Positions 33,120-41,470 are shown, counted from the stretch's first letter. The stretch: DNA of 64,000 bases from Paractinoplanes toevensis (GCF_018332695.1 NZ_BOQN01000038.1:62001-126000), one strand, 5' to 3'. Notes: generated by a model from the sequence alone, not told the origin. Program-made: numbers and translations.

Positions 33120-34478
33120 GTGACTGATCTGGTGCCCGTGTTGGTGGGGCCGCACTTCATGGTTGAGCGGGCCGAGGAGACTGCGGCGTATTACGCGCTT
33201 CGGCGGCGGGTGTTCGTCGACGAGCAGGGGCTCTTCGATCTTCATGATCGGGATGGGCGGGATGACGACCCGCGGACCGTCGTGCTCGTTGCCCGGTCGG
33301 CTCGCGGTGAACTGCTCGGCGGGGTGCGGGTCGGGCCGGCCGGGGACGGGCCGGACATCGGCTGGTGGCAGGGCGGGCGGCTGGTTGTCGATCCGGCGGC
33401 CCGGGGCACGCTGGGGATCGGGCCGGCTCTCGTGCGGGCCGCCTGCGCCTATGCCGAGAGTGCCGGCGCCCTGCGGTTCGACGCCACCGTGCAGCGCCGC
33501 AACGAACCCATGTTCCGCCGGCTCGGCTGGCAGCCCGTCCGGCATGTCGCCGTCGCGGGGCGGCCGCACACGCTGATGCGCTGGCCGATCCGGCGGCTGG
33601 CCGCGCTGGCCGCCGCGACCAAGAACCCGCTCGGCGAACTCCTCGACGGGCTCGCGCCCGGCGGCACCGGCTTCGTGGGGGACGACGGTGCGCCGGTGCC
33701 CGGGTCCGATCTGATCGCCGCCTGCGACGCGATTCTGCCGTCCATGGTGGAGCGTGACCCGGACTGGGCCGGCTGGTGTGCCGTGCTCGTCAACGTCAAC
33801 GACCTCGCGGCCATGGGGGCCGCGCCGGTCGGGCTGCTCAACGCGGTCGGCGCGCGCGATGCCGCGCACGCGGCCCGGATTCTCGGTGGGCTACGCCGCG
33901 CGGCGGACGCCTACGGCATCCCGATTCTGGGCGGGCACACGCAACTCGGCGTCCCGGCCGCGCTGTCCGCGACCGCGCTCGGCCGCACCGACCGGCCGGT
34001 GCCGGGCGGCGGGGGACGGCCCGGTCAGCGGGTGCGGCTCACCGCCGACCTGGGTGGCGGGTGGCGGCCCGGATACGGCGGCCGGCAGTGGGACTCCACC
34101 AGCGGTCGCACCCCGGCCGAGCTGCGGCGGATGCAGTCGTTCGTGGGCCGGGCCACGCCGGCCGCGGCCAAGGACGTGTCGATGGCCGGCATCGCCGGGA
34201 CGCTCGGGATGCTCGCCGAGGCCAGCGGCTGCGGCGCCCTGCTCGACGTGGCCCGGGTGCCGCGACCGGCCGGTGCCAGCGCCGGCGACTGGCTCACCTG
34301 CTTCCCCGGCTTCGCCATGCTCACCACCGGACCGCTCGGTGACGGCGACGCCGGGCCCGCGGTCACCGCCGACTGCGGCGAACTGGTTCCCGGCGACGGC
34401 GTGCGCCTGCGCTGGCCGGACGGGGAGATCACCGGGGCGCTGGACGCGTCGGTCACGGGATTGGGGAGGGCAACATGA
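33120..34478 (+). CDS. GNAT acetyltransferase fused to AIR synthase-like domain (MSMEG_0567-like)
   Basis: 452-residue fusion. Residues ~1-160 are a GNAT N-acyltransferase (AYYALRRRVFVDEQGLFDLH, RLVVDPAARGTLGIGPALVR, FDATVQRRNEPMFRRLGW), matching the Sll0786-type component. Residues ~165-450 are a PurM/AIR synthase-related ATP-binding domain (GDDGAPVPGSDLIAACDAIL, LVNVNDLAAMGAAPVGLLNA, ILGGHTQLG), matching the Sll0787-type component. The two are separate genes in cyanobacteria. An ATP-dependent ligation/cyclisation plus acyl transfer is implied. GTG 33120 has a G-rich upstream site. The 3' end overlaps the nitrilase gene by 4 bp. Confidence 0.87.
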   Translation: MTDLVPVLVGPHFMVERAEETAAYYALRRRVFVDEQGLFDLHDRDGRDDDPRTVVLVARSARGELLGGVRVGPAGDGPDIGWWQGGRLVVDPAARGTLGIGPALVRAACAYAESAGALRFDATVQRRNEPMFRRLGWQPVRHVAVAGRPHTLMRWPIRRLAALAAATKNPLGELLDGLAPGGTGFVGDDGAPVPGSDLIAACDAILPSMVERDPDWAGWCAVLVNVNDLAAMGAAPVGLLNAVGARDAAHAARILGGLRRAADAYGIPILGGHTQLGVPAALSATALGRTDRPVPGGGGRPGQRVRLTADLGGGWRPGYGGRQWDSTSGRTPAELRRMQSFVGRATPAAAKDVSMAGIAGTLGMLAEASGCGALLDVARVPRPAGASAGDWLTCFPGFAMLTTGPLGDGDAGPAVTADCGELVPGDGVRLRWPDGEITGALDASVTGLGRAT

Positions 34479-35308
34479 GTGTCGTCCGGATGGCGGCCGT
34501 TGCCGCACCGTTCGATCGGGACCTGGAAGGCGACTTCGAGCGCATCAAGCGGCTCATCGGCGAGGCGCGGGCGTACGGCGTACGGCTGCTTGCCCTGCCG
34601 GAAGCATGTCTCGGTGGCTATCTCGCCCACTTGGACGGCGGAGCCGACGAACCGCCCGCCCTGCGGGCGGACGGCCCGGAGATCGCCCGGCTCGCCGCGC
34701 TCGCCGGTGACATGGTGGTGTGCGCCGGCTACTGCGAGGCGGACGGCGACCGCCGCTACAACAGCGTGATCTGCGTGCACGACGGGCGGGTGCTCGGCAA
34801 CCACCGCAAGGTGCACCAGCCGTTGCGGGAGAACGCCAGCTACGACTCGGGGGACTCGTTCGCCGCGTTCGACACCCCGGTCGGGCGGCTCGGGCTGCTC
34901 ATCTGTTACGACAAGGCGTTTCCCGAGTCGGCGCGGGCGCTCGCGCTGGACGGCGCCGAGATCATCGTGGTGGTGTCGGCCTGGCCGGGCAGCCGCACGA
35001 ACGCGCCGGCCGACCTCGCCGACGACCGGTGGACCCGGCGCTTCGACCTGTTCGACCGGGCCCGTGCCCTGGAGAACCAGGTGGTGTGGGTGTCGGCCAA
35101 CCAGTCCGGCACGTTCGGCGCGATGCGGTTCGTGTGCAGCGCGAAGATCGTCGATCCGGGTGGTGACGTGCTGGCCACGACCGGTACGGTCCCGGGCATG
35201 GCGATGGCCGATGTGGATGTGCCGGCGGTCGTCGCGGCGGCCCGGCGTTCGATGGGCCACCTGCGCGACCGCCGTCCCGAGGCATACGCAGTGCCGGCTC
35301 TAACGTGA
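34475..35308 (+). CDS. Nitrilase/carbon-nitrogen hydrolase, catalytically intact (MSMEG_0566-like)
   Basis: 277-residue nitrilase-superfamily enzyme with the full catalytic triad: Glu43 (LALPEACLGG), Lys111 (GNHRKVHQP) and nucleophile Cys143 (LLICYDKAFPES). It is the central enzyme of Nit1C clusters, which in pseudomonads are needed to use cyanide as a nitrogen source; whether cyanide, a nitrile or an amide is used here is unknown. GGGGAGGG provides a good ribosome-binding site before ATG 34475, and overlaps join it to both neighbours. The next gene is a close paralogue that has lost the catalytic Cys and Glu. Confidence 0.9.
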   Translation: MSVVRMAAVAAPFDRDLEGDFERIKRLIGEARAYGVRLLALPEACLGGYLAHLDGGADEPPALRADGPEIARLAALAGDMVVCAGYCEADGDRRYNSVICVHDGRVLGNHRKVHQPLRENASYDSGDSFAAFDTPVGRLGLLICYDKAFPESARALALDGAEIIVVVSAWPGSRTNAPADLADDRWTRRFDLFDRARALENQVVWVSANQSGTFGAMRFVCSAKIVDPGGDVLATTGTVPGMAMADVDVPAVVAAARRSMGHLRDRRPEAYAVPALT

Positions 35309-36129
35309 GAATCGCCGCGGCGGCCGCCCACTTCGGCCGGGACCTCGACTACGACCTCGGGCGGATCGGCAAGCTCATCGCCGACGCCCGGGCCGCCGGG
35401 GCCGGCCTGCTCGTGCTGCCCGACGCGGCGATCGGTGGCTACCTCGCCGACCTGCGCCACCCCGACCCGGCCGCGCTGCCGCCCGCCTTCAAACCGGACG
35501 ACCCGATCCTCGACCAGGTCGCCGCGATGGCCCGGGAGATGGTGGTCTGCGTCGGATACTGCGAGGCCGACGGCGACCTGCGCTACAACGCGGCCGTCTC
35601 GCTGAGCGGCGACGGCGTCCTCGGCCGGCACCGCAAGGTGCACCTGCCCGCCGCGGAGAGCACGGTCTATGCGCCCGGTGACTCGTTCGCTGCGTTCGAC
35701 ACCCCGGTCGGGCGGCTCGGCATGCTCATCGACTACGACAAGACGTTCCCCGAGTCGGCCCGCACCCTCGCCGTCGACGGCGCGCAGATCGTCGCCTGCC
35801 TCTCGGCCTGGCCGGCCAGCATCACCAACCAGGCCCCCAAGCTCAACCAGGACCGCCAGTCCCGGCTGTTCGACCTGTACGACTGCGCCCGCGCAGCAGA
35901 GAACCAGGTCGTCGTGGTCAGCTCCAACCAGACCGGCGCGGTCGGCGGGATGCGCTTCCTCGGCCAGGCCAAGGTGGTCGGGCCGGGCGGCAACATCCTG
36001 GCCCGCACCTGGGCGAAGGCCGGCCTCGCGGTAGCCGAGCTGGACGTGGCGGCCGAGATCGCCGCCGCCCGCCGGGTGCTCAACCACCTCCGCGAACTGC
36101 GCCCGGCCACCTACCGGAGCGCCCCTTGA
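35305..36129 (+). CDS. Nitrilase-fold paralogue lacking catalytic Cys and Glu
   Basis: 274-residue tandem paralogue of the preceding nitrilase, aligning without gaps around the active site. Glu is replaced by Asp40 (LVLPDAAIGG) and the nucleophile by Asp143 (MLIDYDKTFPES), while Lys111 (GRHRKVHLP) and the surrounding motifs (EADGD-RYN, GDSFAAFDTPVGRLG, ENQVVVVSSNQTG) are kept. The reading frame is intact with normal codon bias, so this is a maintained protein, not a decaying gene. It may be a pseudoenzyme pairing with the active nitrilase in its oligomer, or may have new chemistry. Start GTG 35305 and stop both overlap neighbours by 4 bp. Confidence 0.85.
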   Translation: MRIAAAAAHFGRDLDYDLGRIGKLIADARAAGAGLLVLPDAAIGGYLADLRHPDPAALPPAFKPDDPILDQVAAMAREMVVCVGYCEADGDLRYNAAVSLSGDGVLGRHRKVHLPAAESTVYAPGDSFAAFDTPVGRLGMLIDYDKTFPESARTLAVDGAQIVACLSAWPASITNQAPKLNQDRQSRLFDLYDCARAAENQVVVVSSNQTGAVGGMRFLGQAKVVGPGGNILARTWAKAGLAVAELDVAAEIAAARRVLNHLRELRPATYRSAP

Positions 36130-37172
36130 GGATCGCGCTGCTGACCTACTCGACCCGGCCGCGCGGCGGGGTGGTGCACACGTTCGCGCTGGCCGAGGCG
36201 CTGGCCGAGCTCGGTGCCGAGGTCACGGTGTGGACGCTGGGCCGCGGCGAGCTCTTCCGCCCGATCGACGAGCGGGTTCGGCTTTCGATAGTCGAATTCC
36301 CCGAAATCTCGGGCGAAGCCGTCGGTGCGCGGATATTGCGTTCCATCGCCGCGCTGCGTGCAGCCTTCACCCCCGATGAGTACGACATCGTCCACGCCCA
36401 GGACTGCATCAGTGCCAACGCCGTCGACCATTGCGTACGGACGATCCACCATCTCGACCAGTTCACCACGCCCGAGCTGGCCGCCTGCCACGAGCGGGCG
36501 ATCGTCCGGCCGTACGCGCACGTCTGCGTCTCGGCCGCGGTGGCGGCGGAGGTGACGGCCGGCTGGGGCCTGCACCCGGTGGTGATCCCGAACGGGGTGG
36601 AAGCGGCCCGGTTCGCCGCGGCGGTTCCGGCTCGGCGGCACGGGCAGTATTTGCTGTCGGTCGGCGGGATCGAGCCGCGCAAGGGATCACTGGACCTGCT
36701 CGAGGCGTACGCCGAATTGCGGGTTGTTCTTCCGGGTCTGCGCCTGATCATCGCCGGCGGCGAGACGCTCTTCGATTACCGCGACTACCGCGCTGCCTGG
36801 GAGGCCCGGGCGGTGGAACTGGGTGTCGTGCCCGAGGTGCTCGGGCCGGTGCCGCACGACGAGCTGCCCGGCCTGGTCGCCGGGGCGGCCGCGTTCGCGT
36901 TCCCGTCGACCAGAGAGGGCTTCGGGCTGGCCGCCATGGAGGCCCTCGCCGCGGGCGTGCCGGTCGTGGTGCGGGATCTGCCGGTGCTGCGCGAGGTGTT
37001 CGGCGCCGCGGTCGGCTACGGCCGCGACCCGGCGTCGCTGGCCGACGCCCTTCTCCAGGCGATCAAAGAGCCCGATCCGGTACGCCGTGAGCACGGTCGC
37101 GCCCTGGCCGCCGCACACACCTGGGCCGCCGCGGCCCGCCGCCACCTGGAGTTCTACGAGGGTCTCAGGTGA
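36126..37172 (+). CDS. MSMEG_0565-family GT4 glycosyltransferase
   Basis: 348-residue GT-B glycosyltransferase. The N-terminus is LLTYSTRPRGGVVHTFALAE; the donor-binding half has LLSVGGIEPRKGSLDLLEAY and the E-x7-E segment FPSTREGFGLAAMEALAAGV, typical of GT4 retaining enzymes. A final helix reads HTWAAAARRHLEFYE. It belongs to the family regularly found in actinobacterial nit clusters, implying that the pathway product or an intermediate is glycosylated; donor and acceptor are unknown. Start TTG 36126 overlaps the previous stop (TTGA). Last gene of the operon. Confidence 0.86.
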   Translation: MRIALLTYSTRPRGGVVHTFALAEALAELGAEVTVWTLGRGELFRPIDERVRLSIVEFPEISGEAVGARILRSIAALRAAFTPDEYDIVHAQDCISANAVDHCVRTIHHLDQFTTPELAACHERAIVRPYAHVCVSAAVAAEVTAGWGLHPVVIPNGVEAARFAAAVPARRHGQYLLSVGGIEPRKGSLDLLEAYAELRVVLPGLRLIIAGGETLFDYRDYRAAWEARAVELGVVPEVLGPVPHDELPGLVAGAAAFAFPSTREGFGLAAMEALAAGVPVVVRDLPVLREVFGAAVGYGRDPASLADALLQAIKEPDPVRREHGRALAAAHTWAAAARRHLEFYEGLR

Positions 37173-37261
37173 ACAACGGGTGAACTGACGAAACCCCGGG
37201 GCGGCCGGGCCGAACAGAGAATCATGGGGCTAGGCCGCTGGGTCCGGGATCGCCGCGAACG

Positions 37262-37699
37262 ATGAGCGCGGTTACCAGCAGCCGGAGCAACGCCAGCTCC
37301 GAGGCCGGCGCCCGGCAGGCCACCGTGGTGGCCGAGTCGGCCGCGACGATGTCCGACAACATCCGCACCGTGGCGGCCGGCGCCGAGGAGATGGGCGCCT
37401 CGATCCGGGAGATCAGCCTCGGCGCCACCAAGGCCGCCGAGGTCGCCGCCCGGGCCGTCCACATCACCGCGGCCACCAGCGGCGTGATGGCCAAACTGGG
37501 CGAGTCGTCGGCCGAGATCGGCAACGTGAGCGTCTCCGAGGCCGCCTCGGCGGGCGGCCAGGTGGCCGCCACGATCAACGAGGTCGCGTCATCGGTGCAG
37601 CTGACCAGCGTGGGCGTCAGCGAGGCACACCAGGCGGCGGGCCGCCTCACCCGGATGTCGGCCGAGCTCGGCCACATCGTGGCGCGCTTCCGCCTCTGA
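37262..37699 (+). CDS. Mini-MCP: chemoreceptor signalling fragment lacking membrane part and hairpin tip
   Basis: 145-residue helical protein whose two halves match the signalling domain of the complete MCP at 60.5 kb. One half is ESAATMSDNIRTVAAGAEEM, then GASIREISLGATKAAEVAAR; the other is QVAATINEVASSVQL and the C-terminal ARFRL. Between EIGNV and SVSEAASAGG the tip that contacts CheA/CheW ([19 protein letters not shown] in the full protein) is missing, as are sensor, membrane helices and HAMP. The frame is intact. It is either a remnant after internal deletion or a small partner that mixes into receptor bundles. ATG 37262 has a weak ribosome-binding site. Confidence 0.6.
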   Translation: MSAVTSSRSNASSEAGARQATVVAESAATMSDNIRTVAAGAEEMGASIREISLGATKAAEVAARAVHITAATSGVMAKLGESSAEIGNVSVSEAASAGGQVAATINEVASSVQLTSVGVSEAHQAAGRLTRMSAELGHIVARFRL

Positions 37700-37802
37700 C
37701 CTGTCACATCCGCCGCCGCCGCGGTGCTCACCAGGTGTGGACCTCGTAGAGCATCGTGAGAGAGCCCCGGCTGCTGCCCGGGTGCGCGAGCGGAAGGACG
37801 GC

Positions 37803-38303
37803 GTGAGCTTCCCCAGGCCCGACCTCGAGCAGGTGTTCCGGGCCGCGTACCCGCGGGTCGTGGCCGTCGCCGCGCGTGTCCTCGGCAACCGGCACGAGGC
37901 CGAGGACATCGCCCAGGAGGTGTTCCTGACCTTCGGGCGCTCGGCCGTCCCGGCCGGTGAGGCGACCGGGTGGCTGTCCGTGGCCGCGGCGCACACCGCC
38001 CTCAACCATCTGCGGACCGGCCGGCGGCGCGCCTCCCGCGAGGAGACGGTGGGCGCCGCCGAGACGACCGCGCCGGACGTCGCCGAGACGGTGATCGCCC
38101 GGGACGAGCGGCGCCGGGTGCGGGCGGCGCTGGCCCGGTTGCCCCGCAAGCAGGCGGTCGCCCTGGTCCTGCGGCACAGCGGCCTCAGTTACGCGGAGGT
38201 CGCGGCCGCCCTCGATCTTTCCCCCGGCAGCGTCGGCACCACGGTGCGGCGCGCCGAGTCAGCCCTGCGCGAGGAGTTGAACCGTCATGCGCCATCCGAG
38301 TGA
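37803..38303 (+). CDS. ECF sigma factor
   Basis: 166-residue sigma factor. Region 2 reads LEQVFRAAYPRVVAVAARVL then EAEDIAQEVFLTFGRSA; region 4 reads LARLPRKQAVALVLRHSGLS with an HTH (YAEVAAALDLSPGSVGTTVR). GTG 37803 is chosen because GGAAGGA lies about 6 nt upstream; the longer frame from 37737 lacks such a site. It overlaps the downstream anti-sigma gene by 17 bp, and the ABC transporter that follows is coupled in turn, so the operon links envelope sensing to transport. Confidence 0.85.
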   Translation: MSFPRPDLEQVFRAAYPRVVAVAARVLGNRHEAEDIAQEVFLTFGRSAVPAGEATGWLSVAAAHTALNHLRTGRRRASREETVGAAETTAPDVAETVIARDERRRVRAALARLPRKQAVALVLRHSGLSYAEVAAALDLSPGSVGTTVRRAESALREELNRHAPSE

Positions 38304-39501
38304 CGGCACGCTGCGCCGGCTCGTGGACGAGCCCGCCGGCGTAGCCGACACCGACCGCTCCCACGTGGCGTCCTGCCCGAAGTGCGAGGCCGGCCTGGCC
38401 GCCGCTCGGGATGATGCCGCCACTGTCGCCCTTCACTTCGAAATATCGGATATTTCCGGCCGAGAGGTGGACGAAGCCTGGCAGCGGTTGCTGGCCAACC
38501 CGGCCGCGACGGGGCTGGCCGCCTCGGCCGCCTCGGCCGCCTCGGCCGCCTCGGCCGGGTTGGCCGGCGCGGCTGGCGCGGGTGGCTTGGCTTTGCCGGG
38601 CGTGCCGGGCGTGCCGGGCGTGCCGGGTGCGGGTGGCTTGGCTTCGCCGGGCTCGGCCGGGCGGTCCGCTCGGTGGCGGGCTCTGCTGCGCAGCCCGGTG
38701 ATCGCCGGGATTGCGGTGGCGGCTCTGCTGGCCGGGGCGGGGGCTGCGGCGGCCGCGAATTGGCTGCCGATCTTCCGGGCCGAGCGGGTCGCGCCGCTCG
38801 TCATCGTGCCATCGGATCTGGTTCAGCTTCCCGAACTGTCCGGCTACGGCAAGCTGGAGATCACCTCGGCGCCGCGGGTGCGCCAGGTGGCCGACGCCGC
38901 GGCCGCCAAGGAGGGCGCCGGGCTCGGTGTTCCGCAGGTCGCGGAGCTGCCGCGCGGGGTCACCGGGGAGCCGTCCTACCGGGTCGGGGACAAGGCCACC
39001 GCGACGTTCACCTTCTCCGCCGCCAAGGCCGCGCAGACCGCTGCGGCCGACGGGAGGTCGCTTCCGCCGATGCCGGCCGGGCTGGACGGCAGTCAGTTCC
39101 GGCTCAGCGCCGGGCCCGGGGTCGCCGCGACCTGGGCCGAGGCGCGCGGCGTACCGGCTCTGATCGTGGCGCGGGCGGTGGCGCCGGCCGCGTTCTCCGG
39201 TGGGGTTCCGTTCGAGACCGCCCGTGACTATCTGCTCTCGCTGCCCGGCCTGCCGGCGTCGGTGGCGTCCCAGCTGCGGTCCTTCTCGGGGGACGGCACG
39301 CTGCCGCTGATCGTGAAGGCCGGGCGGGAGGAGTCGTTCACCGCCGATGTGGGCGGGGTGCAGGGCACCGTGCTGGCCACCCGGGACGGTGCGATGGCCG
39401 GCGTGATCTGGGTCGACGACGGGCTGGTCACCGTCGTGGGTGGGTCGCTCAGCACCGACGAGGTGCTCGAGGTTGCCCGGGGGCTGACGTGGCAGAGGTG
39501 A
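38287..39501 (+). CDS. Anti-sigma factor with zinc motif and tandem-repeat linker
   Basis: 404-residue membrane protein. The N-terminal anti-sigma domain has a zinc-type motif (HVASCPKCEAGL) and an acidic helix, followed by a low-complexity linker at ~78-122: repeated ASA units then GVPGVPGVPG, encoded by 9-bp DNA repeats. One helix follows (PVIAGIAVAALLAGAGAAAA), then about 240 extracytoplasmic residues. It should hold the adjacent sigma factor at the membrane and release it on an envelope signal. The repeat linker is unlike typical anti-sigma factors and may vary in length between strains. The stop overlaps the ABC gene. Confidence 0.78.
   Translation: MRHPSDGTLRRLVDEPAGVADTDRSHVASCPKCEAGLAAARDDAATVALHFEISDISGREVDEAWQRLLANPAATGLAASAASAASAASAGLAGAAGAGGLALPGVPGVPGVPGAGGLASPGSAGRSARWRALLRSPVIAGIAVAALLAGAGAAAAANWLPIFRAERVAPLVIVPSDLVQLPELSGYGKLEITSAPRVRQVADAAAAKEGAGLGVPQVAELPRGVTGEPSYRVGDKATATFTFSAAKAAQTAAADGRSLPPMPAGLDGSQFRLSAGPGVAATWAEARGVPALIVARAVAPAAFSGGVPFETARDYLLSLPGLPASVASQLRSFSGDGTLPLIVKAGREESFTADVGGVQGTVLATRDGAMAGVIWVDDGLVTVVGGSLSTDEVLEVARGLTWQR
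38515..38640 (+). repeat. Tandem 9-bp repeats inside anti-sigma gene
   Basis: Repeats of GCCTCGGCC (Ala-Ser-Ala) near 38520-38556, then GTGCCGGGC (Val-Pro-Gly) three times near 38598-38627. Units are multiples of three, so gain or loss keeps the frame. Confidence 0.75.
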
Positions 39502-40538
39502 TCGAGTCGCCCGCGGTGTGGTGCTCCGGGCTGCGCAAGCGGTACCGCAAGCGGGTCGCGGTGGACGGGGTCTCGTTCACGGCCCGGCGCGGCGAGGTGA
39601 TGGGGCTGCTCGGGCCGAACGGGGCCGGCAAGACCAGCGTCATCAAGATGCTGCTCGGGCTGGTGCGGCCGGACGCCGGCGAGGTGATGCTGCTCGGCCG
39701 GCCGGCCACCGAGCCCGGCTCTCGGGCGCGGGTGGGTTATCTGCCCGAGCTGTTCCGCTACCAGCCGTGGCTGACCGCGGCCGAGGTGCTCGACCTGCAC
39801 GTGCGGCTGGCCGGTGCCGCGGTGCCGGCCGCCGACCGGCGCGAGTGCCTGGGGCTGGTCGGGCTGGCCGATCGGGCCGGCGACCGGGTGGGCGGCTTCT
39901 CCAAGGGCATGCAGCAGCGCCTCGGCCTGGCCGTCGCGCTGGTCGCCCGGCCGGAACTGGTGGTGCTCGACGAGCCGACCAGCGCACTCGACCCGCTCGG
40001 CCGGGCCGACGTGCGGGATCTGCTGCTGTCGCTGAAGGCGCGCGGGGTGGCGGTGCTGCTCAACTCGCACCTGATCGGCGAGGTCGAGCGGGTCTGCGAC
40101 CGGGTGGTGATCCTCGACCACGGCCGGGTCGTCGCCGACGGCACGCTCGCCGAGCTGCTCGGTGGCCAGGAGTTGCGGCTGCGCCTCGACGACGTCGGCG
40201 AGGCGGCGGAGAAACGGTTGGCCGCGGCGGGTGTGGTGACCCGCGAGGGCGATCACTTCGTGGTGGCGTTGGCCGGCGAGAGAGACGTGCCGGAACTGGT
40301 CGCCGACCTGGTCGGGCTGGGCGTGCGAGTGCACGCCGTCGAGCCCGGGCGGGTCAGCCTCGAGGAACGCCTGCTGGACATCCTCCGGGGAGAACACGGC
40401 TCGGCCGCGGGCGTCGATCAGCGCGCAGCTCAGGAGGACGTGGCGCGGGCCGCCGGTAGGGATCGGCGCTCGTTCGAGGAGAGCGCGGCCGGGGCTGCCG
40501 GCGGGGACCGGCGCTCGGCTGAGGAGGGCTCGGCATGA
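39489..40538 (+). CDS. ABC transporter ATP-binding protein (ABC-2 exporter type)
   Basis: 349-residue ATPase. Walker A GPNGAGKTS, a Q-loop region with GYLPELFRYQPWLT, signature FSKGMQQRLGLA (LSGGQ replaced by FSKGM, as in other DrrA/CcmA-like members), Walker B LVVLDEPTSALDP and H-loop LLNSHLIGEVE. After ~300 residues a charged tail carries two copies of an AAG-x-DRRS-x-EE unit. GTG 39489 (after GGGGG) is used; GTG 39498 is possible. It is coupled to the anti-sigma gene and to the permease that follows. Substrate unknown; envelope stress export is plausible. Confidence 0.87.
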   Translation: MAEVIESPAVWCSGLRKRYRKRVAVDGVSFTARRGEVMGLLGPNGAGKTSVIKMLLGLVRPDAGEVMLLGRPATEPGSRARVGYLPELFRYQPWLTAAEVLDLHVRLAGAAVPAADRRECLGLVGLADRAGDRVGGFSKGMQQRLGLAVALVARPELVVLDEPTSALDPLGRADVRDLLLSLKARGVAVLLNSHLIGEVERVCDRVVILDHGRVVADGTLAELLGGQELRLRLDDVGEAAEKRLAAAGVVTREGDHFVVALAGERDVPELVADLVGLGVRVHAVEPGRVSLEERLLDILRGEHGSAAGVDQRAAQEDVARAAGRDRRSFEESAAGAAGGDRRSAEEGSA

Positions 40539-41374
40539 TCATTCTTACCGTTGCGGGGCTCACCCTCAAGGAAGCGGGTCGGCGGAAGGTGCTGCGCTCG
40601 CTCGCCGGGCTGACCGTTGTGTTGCTCGGGCTCAGCGCCTGGGGTTTTGCCCGGCTCGACGCCGAGTTCGGCGGGCTGACCAGCGGCGAGGCCAAGGTGG
40701 CCGCGTCCACCGTGCTCAACCTGGTGATGTTCGGGCTGAGCCTGATCGCGGCCCTCGGTACCGCGTTCCTGGCCGGGCCGACCCTGGCCGGCGAGAGCGA
40801 GTCGGGCGTCGCGCTCGCCATGCTGGCCCGGCCGATCCGCCGGTCGTCGGTCCTGATCGGCAAGTGGCTGGGCCTGGTGACCTTCGGCGGCGGGTTCGTC
40901 GCCGTGGCCGGGTTCGCCCAGCTGGTCATCGTGCGGGTCACGATCGGTTACTGGCCACCGCGGCCGGTCACCGGGCTGGCGCTGCTCGCCGCCCAGGCCG
41001 CGGCCCTGCTCACGCTCGGTCTGCTGCTCTCCACCGTGATATCGCCGATGGCCTCCGGCATCGTCGCCGTAGGTCTGTTCGGCGCGACCTGGATCGCGGG
41101 CGTGGTCGGTTCCGTCGGGGACGCTCTCGGCAACGACAGCGTCGCGCGAGTCGGCACCGTCTCACGCATGCTGCTGCCCACCGACGGACTGTGGCGCGGC
41201 GCCATGAACGCCTTCCAAGACCCGAGTCTGTTTCCCCAGTTCGCCGACGGTTTCGGCGAGTCGCCGTTCCTCAGCGAGGCATCGCTGACCGTCACCTACC
41301 TGGGATGGGCGGCACTGTGGGTGGCCCTGGTCCTGGGCCTGGCCGGATTGTCGTTCCAGCGCCGCGACCTCTAG
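40535..41374 (+). CDS. ABC-2-type transporter permease
   Basis: 279-residue permease with six predicted helices, including SLAGLTVVLLGLSAWGFARL, LVMFGLSLIAALGTAFLAG, GFVAVAGFAQLVIVRV, LALLAAQAAALLTLGLLLST and WAALWVALVLGLAGLSF. The segment FLAGPTLAGESESGVALAML is typical of ABC-2/NosY-like permeases. The start overlaps the ATPase stop (ATGA, 40535-40538), so the two form one transporter. Last gene of the sigma/anti-sigma/ABC operon; a hairpin lies about 75 bp downstream. Confidence 0.85.
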   Translation: MIILTVAGLTLKEAGRRKVLRSLAGLTVVLLGLSAWGFARLDAEFGGLTSGEAKVAASTVLNLVMFGLSLIAALGTAFLAGPTLAGESESGVALAMLARPIRRSSVLIGKWLGLVTFGGGFVAVAGFAQLVIVRVTIGYWPPRPVTGLALLAAQAAALLTLGLLLSTVISPMASGIVAVGLFGATWIAGVVGSVGDALGNDSVARVGTVSRMLLPTDGLWRGAMNAFQDPSLFPQFADGFGESPFLSEASLTVTYLGWAALWVALVLGLAGLSFQRRDL

Positions 41375-41448
41375 GCAACTCTTGAGGTCGGGTCGCGAGA
41401 ACAGGAGACATCCGCGCCGCTCGGCCCGGAGGGCGTTCGATACGTATT

Positions 41449-41470
41449 CGACCCCGTCGTGACGGGGTCG
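41449..41470. terminator. Hairpin downstream of ABC operon
   Basis: Perfect 10-bp inverted repeat CGACCCCGTC/GACGGGGTCG with a 2-nt centre, 75 bp after the permease stop. There is no T-tract. It may end transcription of the ABC operon, or may belong to the repeat element that follows. Confidence 0.5.
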
